The notes beneath the pieces were generated by a model. It was not told the origin of the DNA, ran no database searches, and worked only from the letters and a program-made list of their open reading frames with translations. This document shows, one piece after another, positions 36,003 through 44,230 of a stretch of 64,000 bases of DNA. Source of the DNA: Mesorhizobium sp. J8 (lineage in GTDB: Bacteria; Pseudomonadota; Alphaproteobacteria; Rhizobiales; Rhizobiaceae). Within the stretch, counting starts at the first letter, position 1, and each line of letters starts with the position of its first letter. The stretch covers positions 4,092,001 to 4,156,000 of the forward strand of contig NZ_AP024109.1 of assembly GCF_016591715.1 (NCBI RefSeq), written 5' to 3'. The position numbers and the translations under genes were made by a program.

Positions 36003-36686
36003 CTAAAACCCGGCCTGGTCCCGAAACAGTTCCGCATTGTCCAGCTTCGAGACCTCGATCACCGCCTGCGTGCGGCTATAGACGTTGAGCTTGCGCAGGA
36101 TCTCCGAGACATGCGCTTTCACGGTGGTCTCGCCCACCTGCAACTCATAGGCGATCTGCTTGTTCAGCATGCCCTGGCGCAGCATCTGCAGGACCCTCAG
36201 CTGCTGCGGCGTCAGCTTGGCCAGACGCTGCACCATGTCGGCGCGGTCGGTGCTGTCGGGCTCCGGCGGCTGGCTTTCGTAGTTTTCCGGCACGTAGACG
36301 GCGCCATCCATCACCGAGCGGATGGCGGCGGCGAGATCGCTCTTCCTTGCCGATTTCGGGATGAAGCCGGCGGCGCCATAGGACAGCGCCTCGGAGATGA
36401 TCTTCGGCTCCTCATAGCCCGACACGATCACCACCGGCAGCCGCGGATAGCGGGTCCTGAGCTGCAGCAGGCCTTCGAAGCCATGCACGTCGGGCATGCT
36501 CAGATCGAGCAGCGCGAGGTCGAACGGCTTTGCGTCGGCAAGGAGCTCGATGGCTTCCGCGATCGAGCGCGCCTCGACCGTGTCGACGTCCGGATAGGCC
36601 ATCTGCACCGCGCTGTGCAACGCCTCGCGAAACAGCGGGTGGTCGTCGATGATCAGGAAGCGGGCGCGATCGCTGACGGGGGTCAT
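36003..36686 (-). CDS. LuxR-family (NarL/FixJ-type) response regulator
   Basis: 227 residues. The receiver domain has the acidic pair IIDDHPLFR, phosphoacceptor D61 (LLDLSMPD) and K111 (FIPKS). The C-terminal helix-turn-helix LTPQQLRVLQMLRQGMLNKQIAYELQVGETTVKAHVSEILRK region (quoted parts only) is of the GerE type. It ends nine bases from the kinase gene and is its probable output partner, directly or through the kinase's receiver. It resembles AgmR/ErbR-like regulators paired with FIST kinases in pseudomonads. Confidence 0.87.
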   Translation of the reverse strand: MTPVSDRARFLIIDDHPLFREALHSAVQMAYPDVDTVEARSIAEAIELLADAKPFDLALLDLSMPDVHGFEGLLQLRTRYPRLPVVIVSGYEEPKIISEALSYGAAGFIPKSARKSDLAAAIRSVMDGAVYVPENYESQPPEPDSTDRADMVQRLAKLTPQQLRVLQMLRQGMLNKQIAYELQVGETTVKAHVSEILRKLNVYSRTQAVIEVSKLDNAELFRDQAGF

Positions 36687-36721
36687 TGCACGGGTTCAGG
36701 CATCGGTTCGGTTTCAGCCGG

Positions 36722-36738
36722 CACAGGATAGTCCTGTG
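36722..36738. promoter_or_regulatory. Inverted repeat upstream of the response regulator gene
   Basis: CACAGGA-TAG-TCCTGTG is a perfect 7-bp inverted repeat, 36 bases upstream of the response regulator start. A second, looser pair, ATTGG (36753-36757) and CCAAT (36772-36776), follows. The location fits an autoregulatory operator. The rest of the 206-base gap to the FAH gene shows nothing clear. Confidence 0.45.
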
Positions 36739-36892
36739 ACCATGGCCAGATTATTGGCAAATAGTATACGCCCAATGGTACCGTGCATTGTCACTGAAAC
36801 GACAGGCCGATGTGCCGGGACGCCCCCGGTCTTGCCCGCCCGGCAAAATCGGCGGAAGGTGGGCGCGATTCATACCAACACAGAGAAAAACC

Positions 36893-37591
36893 ATGCCAGA
36901 ATTCGTCGTCCCGCCGCCGCCGGTCGCCTCGGTTGCCGTCGCAGACTCGGCGGAGCGGTTTGCCGTGCGCCGCATCTTCTGCGTCGGCCGCAACTACGCC
37001 GCGCATGCGCGCGAGCTCGGCAATGACGAGCGCGACCCGCCCTTTTTCTTCACCAAGCCCGCCGATGCGGTTGTCGACAGCGGCGCCGAGATCCCCTACC
37101 CGCCGCTGACCTCGAACCTGCACCACGAGATCGAGCTGGTCGTTGCCATCGGCAAGGGAGGCTTTCACGTTCCCCGCGCGGATGCGCTCGCCCATGTCTG
37201 GGGCTATGGCGTCGGCATCGACCTGACCCGCCGCGACCTGCAGGATCAGGCGAAGAAGGCGGCACGTCCCTGGGACTGGTCGAAAGCTTTCGACCAGTCC
37301 GCGCCTTGCGGCCCGCTGATTCCGGCCGCGAAATCAGGGCATCCGGAGAAAGGCCGCATTTGGCTCGCTGTCAACGGCGCGGTGAAGCAGGACGGCGACC
37401 TAGCCGAATTGATCTGGCCGATCGCCGACATCGTCTCGATCTGCAGCGAGGCGGTCGAGTTGCAACCAGGCGATCTGATCTTCACCGGCACGCCGGCAGG
37501 CGTCGGCGCGGTCCAGACCGGCGACAGGATCACCGGCGGCGTCGACGGCATCGGCGAGATCGCGGTGACCATCGGGCAGCCGAGGCGATGA
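36893..37591 (+). CDS. Fumarylacetoacetate hydrolase family protein (fumarylpyruvate hydrolase-like)
   Basis: 232 residues from the ATG MPEFVVPP. The FAH core is evident: FCVGRNYAAHARELG, FFFTKPADAV, HHEIELVVAIGKGG with the metal-binding glutamates, and a C-terminal DLIFTGTPAGVGAV. Length and the downstream glutathione-dependent isomerase gene suggest a fumarylpyruvate or fumarylacetoacetate hydrolase in gentisate or homogentisate-type ring cleavage. The ring-cleaving dioxygenase is not in the window. Its stop overlaps the next start (ATGA). Confidence 0.85.
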   Translation: MPEFVVPPPPVASVAVADSAERFAVRRIFCVGRNYAAHARELGNDERDPPFFFTKPADAVVDSGAEIPYPPLTSNLHHEIELVVAIGKGGFHVPRADALAHVWGYGVGIDLTRRDLQDQAKKAARPWDWSKAFDQSAPCGPLIPAAKSGHPEKGRIWLAVNGAVKQDGDLAELIWPIADIVSICSEAVELQPGDLIFTGTPAGVGAVQTGDRITGGVDGIGEIAVTIGQPRR

Positions 37592-38238
37592 GCGACCCCG
37601 TCCTCCACAATTATTACCGCTCCTCCACCTCCTACCGGGTGCGGATCGCGCTGGCGATGAAAGGCCTGGACTATACCTATGTGCCGCATCATTTGCGCCA
37701 CGGCGAGCATCTCGAGCCCGCCTATCTCGCCGTCAATCCGCAAGGGCTGGTGCCGGCGCTGGTGCTGGATGGCGGCAGGCTTTTGACGCAGTCGCTGGCG
37801 ATCATCGAATATCTCGATGAGATCCAGCCGGAGCCGCCGCTGCTGCCGAAGGATGCGCTGGGTCGGGCACGAGTGCGGATGCTGGCGCAGATGATCGCCT
37901 GCGACATCCACCCCGTGAACAATCTGCGCGTGCTGACCTCGCTGCGCACTGTGTTCGGCGCCGGCGACGAGGACGTCGTCAACTGGTTCCGGCACTGGGT
38001 GAACGAAGGTTTCCAGCCGCTTGAAAAGATTCTCGCCTCCTCGCCCGAGACCGGCGCGTTCTGCCACGGAGACGCGCCGGGCCTCGCCGACATCTGCCTT
38101 GCCGCCCAGGTCACCAACAACGCCCGCTTCGGCGTCGACATGGCGCCCTATCCGGTGATCGCGCGCATCAACGCCGCCTGCATGGCGCTGCCGGCGTTCC
38201 AGAAGGCCGCGCCGCAGAACCAGATCGATGCCGAATAG
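37588..38238 (+). CDS. maiA: Maleylacetoacetate/maleylpyruvate isomerase (zeta-class glutathione S-transferase)
   Basis: 216 residues. The zeta-GST signature SSTSYRVRIALAMKGLDY opens the protein, followed by NPQGLVPALVLDGG and the QSLAIIEYLDE glutathione site; the C-terminal half has the DIHPVNNLRVL segment typical of MaiA. It isomerises cis-dioic products of aromatic ring cleavage with glutathione. An ATGA overlap couples it to the FAH-family gene, giving the usual last two steps of the pathway. The DUF4262 remnant overlaps its 3' end. Confidence 0.88.
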   Translation: MSDPVLHNYYRSSTSYRVRIALAMKGLDYTYVPHHLRHGEHLEPAYLAVNPQGLVPALVLDGGRLLTQSLAIIEYLDEIQPEPPLLPKDALGRARVRMLAQMIACDIHPVNNLRVLTSLRTVFGAGDEDVVNWFRHWVNEGFQPLEKILASSPETGAFCHGDAPGLADICLAAQVTNNARFGVDMAPYPVIARINAACMALPAFQKAAPQNQIDAE

Positions 38239-38698
38239 GGAAGCCAAAGACGCCGAGGAGGCCAAGGCACTCGCCGACATCGAAGAGTACGGCTGCCATA
38301 TCCTCTATGTGTTGGAGGCGGACGAGCATCCGCCCTTCGCTTACTCGGTCGGGATAGAGCACAATTTTGGCATCCCTGAATTGGTCGTCATAGGGCTCAA
38401 GCCGGAGCTTTCGATGACCATCATCAACGAGTATTGCCGACGCGTGCGCGGCGGCGAGAGGTTCGGCGTCGGAGAGCGCGCATCAGGTTTCCTGGGTGGT
38501 GGTTTCGACATTCAATTCGGCGCAGTCCATCCCGACCACTACCCGGAACATTTCGGCTGGGATATATGATTCTACGATGGAGCGGATTTCCGGATTATGC
38601 AGCTTATTTTCCCGACAACTTCCGGGATTTGGCCGTGGGATCCGGAAGCCGACGAATGGGTTCGCAAACGGCAGCCACTGCTTGATACCCCGCCATAA
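38228..38698 (+). pseudogene. DUF4262 protein interrupted by an in-frame TGA
   Basis: From ATG 38228 the frame encodes a DUF4262 N-terminal part (EYGCHILYVLEADEHPPFAYSVGI, GGGFDIQFGAVHPDHYPEHFGWDI) and meets TGA at 38567-38569. In the same frame the expected family C-terminus continues immediately: FYDGADFRIMQLIFP, then WPWDPEADEWVRKRQPLLD, ending at TAA 38696. One nonsense substitution explains this. The gene could be a pseudogene, read through at low level, or reflect an error. The family's function is unknown. Confidence 0.8.
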
Positions 38699-39928
38699 CT
38701 AACGGCCCACTCTGAGCGTCACCGCCCAGAACACCAGCGCCGTCAGCCCGATGGCGCCGCCAAGGGCGCAAACACCGGTCCAGCCCCAGGCGCCGTAGGT
38801 CATGGTCGAGGCGATGGAGCCGAGCGCGCTACCCAGCGAATAGAAGATCATATAGCCGCCGACCAAGCGGCTGCGGGCGTCCGGCCGGCGGGCGAAGATC
38901 AGGCTTTGATTGGTGACGTGCACCGCCTGGATGGCGAGGTCGAGCATGAATATGCCCAGCACCAGCAACCAGAGCGTCTTGCTCATGAACGCGATCGGCA
39001 GCCAGGCGGCGGCCATCAGCGCGAGACCGAGGCCGGTGACCAATTGCCCCTGCCCGCGATCGACGAGGATACCGGTCCAGCGCGCGCCGAGCGCGCCGGC
39101 GACGCCGGCCAGGCCGAACAATCCGATCGCTGTATGCGACAGCGAAAAAGGCGGCGCTGCGAGCGGCAGCACCAACGGCGCCCACAGCACGTTGAAACCG
39201 GCGAAGATCAGCAGCGCCAGCACCGCGCGCACACGCAGCAAGGGTTCCTCGACGAACAGAAGCAGCACCGACCCGAGCAGCCTGGCGTAGGATGTTGGCG
39301 GCCGCGCCGCCTCGTGGCGGGGCAGCACCCGGAACAGGATCGCCGTCATCACCAGCGTGAGTACTGCCGAGACAAGATAGACGGAGCGCCAGCCGGCAAA
39401 ATCGGCGATCAGTCCGGCAACGAAACGCGCAAGCAAGATGCCGAGAATGACGCCGCTGGTTACGGTGCCGACCGCGCGCCCCCGCTCCTCGGGCGCCGCC
39501 AGATCGGCGGCATAGGCGACCAGCACCTGCACGACGACGGCGAGCAGGCCGACCGCGGCGTGGCTTGCAAGCAGCATCGCGGCACTCGGCGAAAGACCGA
39601 TAACGATCAGCGCCAAGGCCGAAAGCACGGCTTGGGTCACAACCAGCTTGCGACGGTCGAACAGGTCGCCGAGCGGCACGATGAAGAACAGGCCGAGCGC
39701 GTAGCCGATCTGCGTCATCGTCACCACGATGCCGACCGAGGCGGGGTCGATCGAAAAGTCGTGGGCGATGGCATCGAGCAGCGGATGGGCGAAATAGACA
39801 TTGGCGACGCTCAAGCCGCAGGCAACCGCGAAGATCAGCGCAGTCAGGCGCGGCAATCCGGCCTTGGCCTTTCCTCCCACGGCGCCTTCGAACTGTCGCA
39901 GATCGGCTCGTTGCAGCTGCAGATTCAT
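38699..39928 (-). CDS. MFS transporter (YnfM/AraJ-like)
   Basis: 409 residues; the ATG at 39928 has GGAGAG five bases upstream, better than the ATG at 39940. Twelve hydrophobic segments. FAVACGLSVANVYFAHPLLDAIA, GYALGLFFIVPLGDLFDRRKLV (motif A) and GVILGILLARFVAGLIADFAGWR (motif C) are typical of drug/sugar efflux MFS proteins. It is divergent from an HxlR regulator across a nested palindrome, so it is probably that regulator's target. Confidence 0.87.
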   Translation of the reverse strand: MNLQLQRADLRQFEGAVGGKAKAGLPRLTALIFAVACGLSVANVYFAHPLLDAIAHDFSIDPASVGIVVTMTQIGYALGLFFIVPLGDLFDRRKLVVTQAVLSALALIVIGLSPSAAMLLASHAAVGLLAVVVQVLVAYAADLAAPEERGRAVGTVTSGVILGILLARFVAGLIADFAGWRSVYLVSAVLTLVMTAILFRVLPRHEAARPPTSYARLLGSVLLLFVEEPLLRVRAVLALLIFAGFNVLWAPLVLPLAAPPFSLSHTAIGLFGLAGVAGALGARWTGILVDRGQGQLVTGLGLALMAAAWLPIAFMSKTLWLLVLGIFMLDLAIQAVHVTNQSLIFARRPDARSRLVGGYMIFYSLGSALGSIASTMTYGAWGWTGVCALGGAIGLTALVFWAVTLRVGR

Positions 39929-39940
39929 CGGGCTCTCCAT

Positions 39941-39997
39941 TCGGTTGCAACTTGAAACCGTTGCGAAATATGCAGAACGGTTTTATATTGCAACCGA
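39941..39997. promoter_or_regulatory. Nested palindrome in the MFS/HxlR divergent promoter
   Basis: Two perfect inverted repeats share the same centre (39969). Outer arms are TCGGTTGCAA (39941-39950) and TTGCAACCGA (39988-39997). Inner arms are AAACCGTT (39955-39962) and AACGGTTT (39976-39983). The 57-base element fills the 80-92-base gap between the two start codons and is a convincing binding site for the HxlR protein. Confidence 0.7.
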
Positions 39998-40020
39998 AAT
40001 CAGGAGGCTGGACCAACGAA

Positions 40021-40479
40021 ATGGTTAAGCGGACGAGCCATCAAAGCGCGGATTGCTTCATCGCCCGGCCGCTCGACGCGATCGGCGACTGGTGGTCGCT
40101 GCTCATCGTGCGCGACGCCTTCGACGGCTTGCGGCGTTTCGGCGAATTCCAGAAAAGCCTCGGCGTGGCCAAGAACATCCTGTCGGCGCGCCTGCGCAAT
40201 CTGGTCGCGCATGGCATCCTCGAAATCGTTCCGGCACCGGACGGCAGCGCGCATCATGAATATGTGCTGACCGAAAAAGGCCGTGGCCTGTTCTATGTGC
40301 TCGTAGCTCTGCGCCAGTGGGGAGAGACCTATTTCTCCGGCCCGGGCGAGCCCTACACCTTCATGGTCGACACCCGGACCGGCAGGCCGATCCGCCGCCT
40401 GGAAGTTCATGCCGAGGACGGTCGCCTGCTGGCGCCGGGTGAAACGCGGCTGGCCGATTTCCGCCAGCAGCCGGAATAA
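40021..40479 (+). CDS. HxlR family transcriptional regulator
   Basis: 152 residues from the [11 protein letters not shown] (AGGAGG 14-19 bases upstream); a longer in-frame start overlaps the palindrome. The HxlR winged-helix core reads [34 protein letters not shown] in parts, with an N-terminal cysteine (residue 11) of the kind used for redox or aldehyde sensing in some members, then [15 protein letters not shown] and a wing [10 protein letters not shown]. It probably represses the adjacent MFS gene. Confidence 0.87.
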   Translation: MVKRTSHQSADCFIARPLDAIGDWWSLLIVRDAFDGLRRFGEFQKSLGVAKNILSARLRNLVAHGILEIVPAPDGSAHHEYVLTEKGRGLFYVLVALRQWGETYFSGPGEPYTFMVDTRTGRPIRRLEVHAEDGRLLAPGETRLADFRQQPE

Positions 40480-40574
40480 TGATCGGTCCGCCAGCCGCGG
40501 CGCTGGCAGAATCGATTTCCGGTCGACCGTCCGCGGAATCGGCTATCGTCACCTCAAAACGTGGGAGTTTGCCG

Positions 40575-41618
40575 ATGAAAGCCGTCGTGTTCGAGAAATT
40601 CGGCGAGGCGCCGACGATCCAGACCGTGCCTGATCCGAAGCCGGCCGCCGACGGCGTTGTCATCAAGGTCGAGGCGACCGGCCTATGCCGCAGCGACTGG
40701 CACGGCTGGATGGGCCATGACGACGGCATCACGCTGCCGCACGTTCCCGGCCACGAGCTGGCCGGCGTCGTCGTCGCCGCCGGCAAGCAGGTCAGCCGCT
40801 GGAAGGCCGGCGATCGCGTCACGGTGCCCTTCGCCGTCGGCTGCGGCCGCTGCTTCGAATGCACCTCAGGCAACCATCAGGTCTGCGAGCACCAGTCCCA
40901 GCCCGGCTTCAACGCCTGGGGCTCATTCGCGGAATATGTCGGCATCGAGCATGCCGACACCAATCTCGTGCGCCTGCCCGAGGAAATGGAATTCGCCACC
41001 GCAGCCAGCCTGGGCTGCCGCTTCGTCACTTCGTTCCGCGCCATCGTCGACCAGGGCCGGGTGACGCCCGGCGAATGGGTCGCGGTGCATGGCTGCGGCG
41101 GCGTCGGCCTGTCGGCGATCATGATTGCCAGCGCCATGGGCGCCAATGTGATCGCCATCGACCTCACCGACGAGAAGCTGGACTTCGCCAGGAAGATCGG
41201 CGCGGTGGCGACGATCAACGCCTCGACGACGCCGAACGTGGTCAAGGCCGTCAAGCAGATCACCAATGGCGGTGCGCATATGTCGATGGATGCGCTCGGA
41301 CATCCGACCACATCCTTCAACTCGATCTCGAACCTGCGTCGTCGCGGCCGCCACGTTCAGGTCGGGCTGATGCTGGGCGAGCATGCCCGCCCGCAGGTGC
41401 CGATGGACAAGGTGATCGCCTTCGAGCTCGAGATCCTTGGCAGCCACGGCATGCAGGCCTACCGCTATTCCGCGATGATGGAGATGATCCGCACCGGCAA
41501 GCTGAAGCCCGAATTGCTGGTGGGCAAGAAGATCAGCCTCGAGGAAGCGCCCGCCGCGCTGATGGCAATGGGCGGTTTCGAGGGGATCGGCATCGGGGTG
41601 GTGACGAAGTTTCAATAG
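40575..41618 (+). CDS. Zinc-dependent alcohol dehydrogenase (MDR family)
   Basis: 347 residues from the [13 protein letters not shown]. Catalytic zinc ligands are C in [10 protein letters not shown] and the GHE of VPGHELAG; the structural zinc lobe has [17 protein letters not shown] (four cysteines). The nucleotide-binding loop reads GCGGVGLSA. It should oxidise a primary or secondary alcohol with NAD(P). It lies 95 bases after hxlR on the same strand and could belong to the same unit, or be independent. Confidence 0.88.
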   Translation: MKAVVFEKFGEAPTIQTVPDPKPAADGVVIKVEATGLCRSDWHGWMGHDDGITLPHVPGHELAGVVVAAGKQVSRWKAGDRVTVPFAVGCGRCFECTSGNHQVCEHQSQPGFNAWGSFAEYVGIEHADTNLVRLPEEMEFATAASLGCRFVTSFRAIVDQGRVTPGEWVAVHGCGGVGLSAIMIASAMGANVIAIDLTDEKLDFARKIGAVATINASTTPNVVKAVKQITNGGAHMSMDALGHPTTSFNSISNLRRRGRHVQVGLMLGEHARPQVPMDKVIAFELEILGSHGMQAYRYSAMMEMIRTGKLKPELLVGKKISLEEAPAALMAMGGFEGIGIGVVTKFQ

Positions 41619-41624
41619 GCATGC

Positions 41625-42488
41625 CTACCGCGCGAACTTCTTCGCCCCGAACACGCAGGCCACGACGCCGAGCGTGACGACCACCATCATCGGGCTGACC
41701 TTTTCGTGCAGCAGGCTCGCCGCCAGCGCGAGGCCGAAGAAGGGCTGCAGCAATTGCAGCTGCCCGACGGCGGCGATGCCGCCTTGCGCGAGGCCGCGAT
41801 ACCAGAACACGAAGCCGATCAGCATGCTGAACAGCGAGACATAGCCAAGGCCGATCCAGGCGCCGGAGCCGATGGCCGCGAAGGATGGCGGCAGCGTCGC
41901 GAAGCTCAACGCCAGCATGACCGGCAGCGACAGCGCCAGCGCCCAGCAGATCACTTGCCAGCCGCCGAGCTTGCGCGACAGCTTGGCCCCTTCGGCGTAG
42001 CCCAGCCCGCAGACGATGATGGCGCTGAGCATGAGGCCGTCGCCGACCGGCGACGCGGTCACGCCTTGCGCCAAGGCAAAGCCGGCGACCAAAGCGCTGC
42101 CCAGGCACGAGAACAGCCAGAAGGCCGGGCGCGGACGCTCGCCGCCGCGCAACACGCCGAAGATCGCGGTCGCCAGCGGCAGCAGGCCGACAAAGATGAT
42201 CGAATGCGCCGAAGTGACATGCTTCAACGCCAGCGCCGTCAGCAACGGGAAGCCGACCACAACACCCAGCGCAACGACGATGAGCGAGATCAGGTCGCCG
42301 CGCTCCGGACGCTTCTCGCGGAACATGAGCAGCATCGCGATCCCGAGCAGGCCGGCGATCGCCGCTCGGGCCGCCGTCAGGAAGGTCGGGTCGAAATCCA
42401 TCACCGCCACCCGCGTCGCCGGCAGCGACCCGCTGAAGATCAGCACCCCGATGAAGCCGCTGAGCCAGCCGTCGAAACTCTTTTCCAT
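41625..42488 (-). CDS. EamA/DMT-family transporter
   Basis: 287 residues with ten hydrophobic segments arranged as two EamA repeats. GVLIFSGSLPATRVAVMDFDPTFL and the C-terminal LLQPFFGLALAASLLHEKVS are typical of RhtA/YdcZ-like exporters of amino acids and other metabolites. It is divergent from a MocR-type regulator 102 bases away, a common arrangement in which MocR controls the transporter. Confidence 0.87.
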   Translation of the reverse strand: MEKSFDGWLSGFIGVLIFSGSLPATRVAVMDFDPTFLTAARAAIAGLLGIAMLLMFREKRPERGDLISLIVVALGVVVGFPLLTALALKHVTSAHSIIFVGLLPLATAIFGVLRGGERPRPAFWLFSCLGSALVAGFALAQGVTASPVGDGLMLSAIIVCGLGYAEGAKLSRKLGGWQVICWALALSLPVMLALSFATLPPSFAAIGSGAWIGLGYVSLFSMLIGFVFWYRGLAQGGIAAVGQLQLLQPFFGLALAASLLHEKVSPMMVVVTLGVVACVFGAKKFAR

Positions 42489-42549
42489 GATCCGCTCCGT
42501 TTGTGCTTCGGTACCGGCGCGAGCCATGGTTTTGCCAGAGACAATGGGG

Positions 42550-42569
42550 TACAATTCTACAAAACTGTA
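42550..42569. promoter_or_regulatory. TACAA direct repeats in the EamA/MocR divergent region
   Basis: TACAATTCTACAAAACTGTA carries two TACAA direct repeats (42550, 42558) and a terminal TGTA. MocR regulators often bind paired direct repeats next to their own gene. The element lies just upstream of the preferred mocR start (42591) and overlaps the alternative ATG at 42570, supporting the shorter protein. Confidence 0.45.
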
Positions 42570-42590
42570 ATGGTCGGCAGGGAAGTACAG

Positions 42591-44009
42591 ATGGACATAT
42601 CGGGCCCAAATGTCAGCGGCGCCACCCTCGTCGAAACCGTCATGGCGGCAATCCGCCAGCGTATCGCGGCACGCACGCTGACACCTGGAGCCCGCCTGCC
42701 CTCGATACGGGCCATGGCCAAATCCATGCAGGTGTCGAAGTCGACCGTGGTCGAGGCCTATGAGCGCCTGGCGGCCGAGGGCACGATCCGTTCGCGACCG
42801 GGCTCGGGTTTCTACGCAGCCGGTCAGCTTGCGCCATTGTCGCTGGCCGAGATCGGTCCTCGGCTTGACCGCGCCGTCGATCCGCTCTGGGTGTCCAGGC
42901 AGTCGCTCGAAGCGGGCGAGGACATGCTGAAGCCCGGCTGCGGCTGGCTGCCCGCGTCCTGGATGCCCCAGGCCGCCTTGCGCCGGGCGCTGCGCACCGC
43001 GGCCCGCGCGGACGATATCGCGCTTGCCGACTACGGCACGCCGCTCGGCCTGCCGCCGCTGCGCCAATTGCTGGCAAGGCGCATGGCCGGGCATGGCGTC
43101 GAGGTTTCGCCGGACCAGATCATGCTGACCGACTGCGGCACCCAGGCGATCGACCTTTTGTGCCGTTTCCTGATCGAGCCCGGCGACGCGGTCCTGGTCG
43201 ATGATCCCTGCTATTTCAACTTTCACGCCCTGCTGCGCGCCCATCAGGCCAAAGTGGTCGGCGTGCCCTACACCCCTTCGGGGCCGGATATCGAGCTCTT
43301 CGCGGCGGCGCTCGCCGAGCACGGGCCGCGCCTCTACATCACCAATTCCGGCATCCATAACCCGACCGGCGCGATCCTGTCGCCGGTCACCGCGCATCGG
43401 CTGCTGAAGCTCGCCGACCAGGCGGACCTCACCATCGTCGAGGACGATATCTTCGCCGACTTCGAGCACAGCCCTGCCCCGCGCCTCGCGGCCTTCGACG
43501 GACTGCAGCGCGTCGTCCAGATCGGCTCCTTCTCCAAGACGCTGTCGGCTTCGATACGCTGCGGCTTCATCGCGGCGCCAGCCGACTGGATGGAAGGCCT
43601 GACCGATCTCAAGATCGCCACGACATTCGGCGGCACCCGGCTGTCCGCCGAACTGGTGCTGACCCTTTTGAAGGACGGCAGCTACCGCAAGCATGTGGAG
43701 CAGTTGCGCACCCGCCTGTCGCGCGCCATGGCCGAGACCGCCGGCAGGCTGAAGGCGATGGGTATAACGCCCTGGATCGACCAGCCAGCCGGCATGTTCC
43801 TCTGGTGCCGCCTGCCCGACGGCATCGACGCGGCGGAAGTCGCGCGCCATGCGCTGTCGGCCAATGTCGTGCTGGCGCCCGGCAACGCCTTCAGCCTGTC
43901 GCACACCGCCGGCCGCTTCATGCGCTTCAACGTCGCGCAATGCGCCGACGAGCGTATTTTCACCGTCTTGGAAAGAGCGGTCACAGCGTCCCGCCGCAAG
44001 GCGGCGTAG
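42591..44009 (+). CDS. MocR/GntR-type regulator with aminotransferase-like domain
   Basis: 472 residues, start chosen by GGAAG at 42581-42585. The N-terminal GntR winged helix spans residues ~10-75 (PGARLPSIRAMAKSMQVSKSTVVEAYERL). A linker leads to a fold-type I aminotransferase domain with DYGTPLGLPPLRQLLARRM, NSGIHNPTGAI and the PLP lysine K316 in GSFSKTLSASIRCGF. Such regulators respond to PLP adducts of amino compounds. It should control the divergent EamA exporter and perhaps itself. Confidence 0.9.
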   Translation: MDISGPNVSGATLVETVMAAIRQRIAARTLTPGARLPSIRAMAKSMQVSKSTVVEAYERLAAEGTIRSRPGSGFYAAGQLAPLSLAEIGPRLDRAVDPLWVSRQSLEAGEDMLKPGCGWLPASWMPQAALRRALRTAARADDIALADYGTPLGLPPLRQLLARRMAGHGVEVSPDQIMLTDCGTQAIDLLCRFLIEPGDAVLVDDPCYFNFHALLRAHQAKVVGVPYTPSGPDIELFAAALAEHGPRLYITNSGIHNPTGAILSPVTAHRLLKLADQADLTIVEDDIFADFEHSPAPRLAAFDGLQRVVQIGSFSKTLSASIRCGFIAAPADWMEGLTDLKIATTFGGTRLSAELVLTLLKDGSYRKHVEQLRTRLSRAMAETAGRLKAMGITPWIDQPAGMFLWCRLPDGIDAAEVARHALSANVVLAPGNAFSLSHTAGRFMRFNVAQCADERIFTVLERAVTASRRKAA

Positions 44010-44103
44010 TGCGACCACCGGTTGCCCTATCGGGCTTTGGCTGGTAGGGAACCGCCAACAGCCATGCCGGCGGGCATGCGCACCGTCATCGGGACCGACA
44101 GCC

Positions 44104-44133
44104 ATGGGATCCAGCAAGTCAGCAGACAAGTAG
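44104..44133 (+). CDS. Nine-codon leader peptide, CmlA-attenuator type
   Basis: The reading frame encodes MGSSKSADK followed by TAG. This closely resembles the leader of the chloramphenicol-inducible cmlA gene, recalled as MSTSKNADK, whose nascent peptide stalls the ribosome. It lies 98 bases upstream of a CmlA-like exporter gene and one base before a hairpin. A GGGA sits eight to twelve bases ahead of the ATG. The match of peptide, position and target gene supports translational attenuation; induction itself is inferred. Confidence 0.75.
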   Translation: MGSSKSADK

Positions 44134-44134
44134 G

Positions 44135-44159
44135 CCGCAACAGCGCTTCGTTGTTGCGG
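44135..44159 (+). promoter_or_regulatory. Stem-loop following the leader peptide (attenuator)
   Basis: CCGCAACA (44135-44142) and TGTTGCGG (44152-44159) form a perfect 8-bp stem with a 9-base loop, two bases after the leader stop. Further down, TCTGTC (44163-44168) can pair with GACAGA (44187-44192), while the overlapping AAGACA (44185-44190) can pair with TGTCTT covering the exporter start codon (44232-44237). These are mutually exclusive pairings of the type used in attenuators. It could also terminate the mocR transcript. Confidence 0.6.
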
Positions 44160-44230
44160 CAGTCTGTCCCGTTTCTCTCGATCCAAGACAGATCGCCGCC
44201 AAATCTCACCATTTGCGCGGATTTTTCCTC

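Noticed and set aside
38567-38569. Selenocysteine or programmed read-through at the DUF4262 TGA
   Set aside because: No obvious SECIS-like stem was found right after the TGA and no selenium genes are present; simple nonsense mutation is the more economical reading.
42489-44186. Long - strand open frame extending upstream of the EamA transporter across the MocR gene
   Set aside because: The transporter begins at ATG 42488 with its first membrane segment; the upstream part is Arg/Gly/Asp-rich antisense of the MocR gene.
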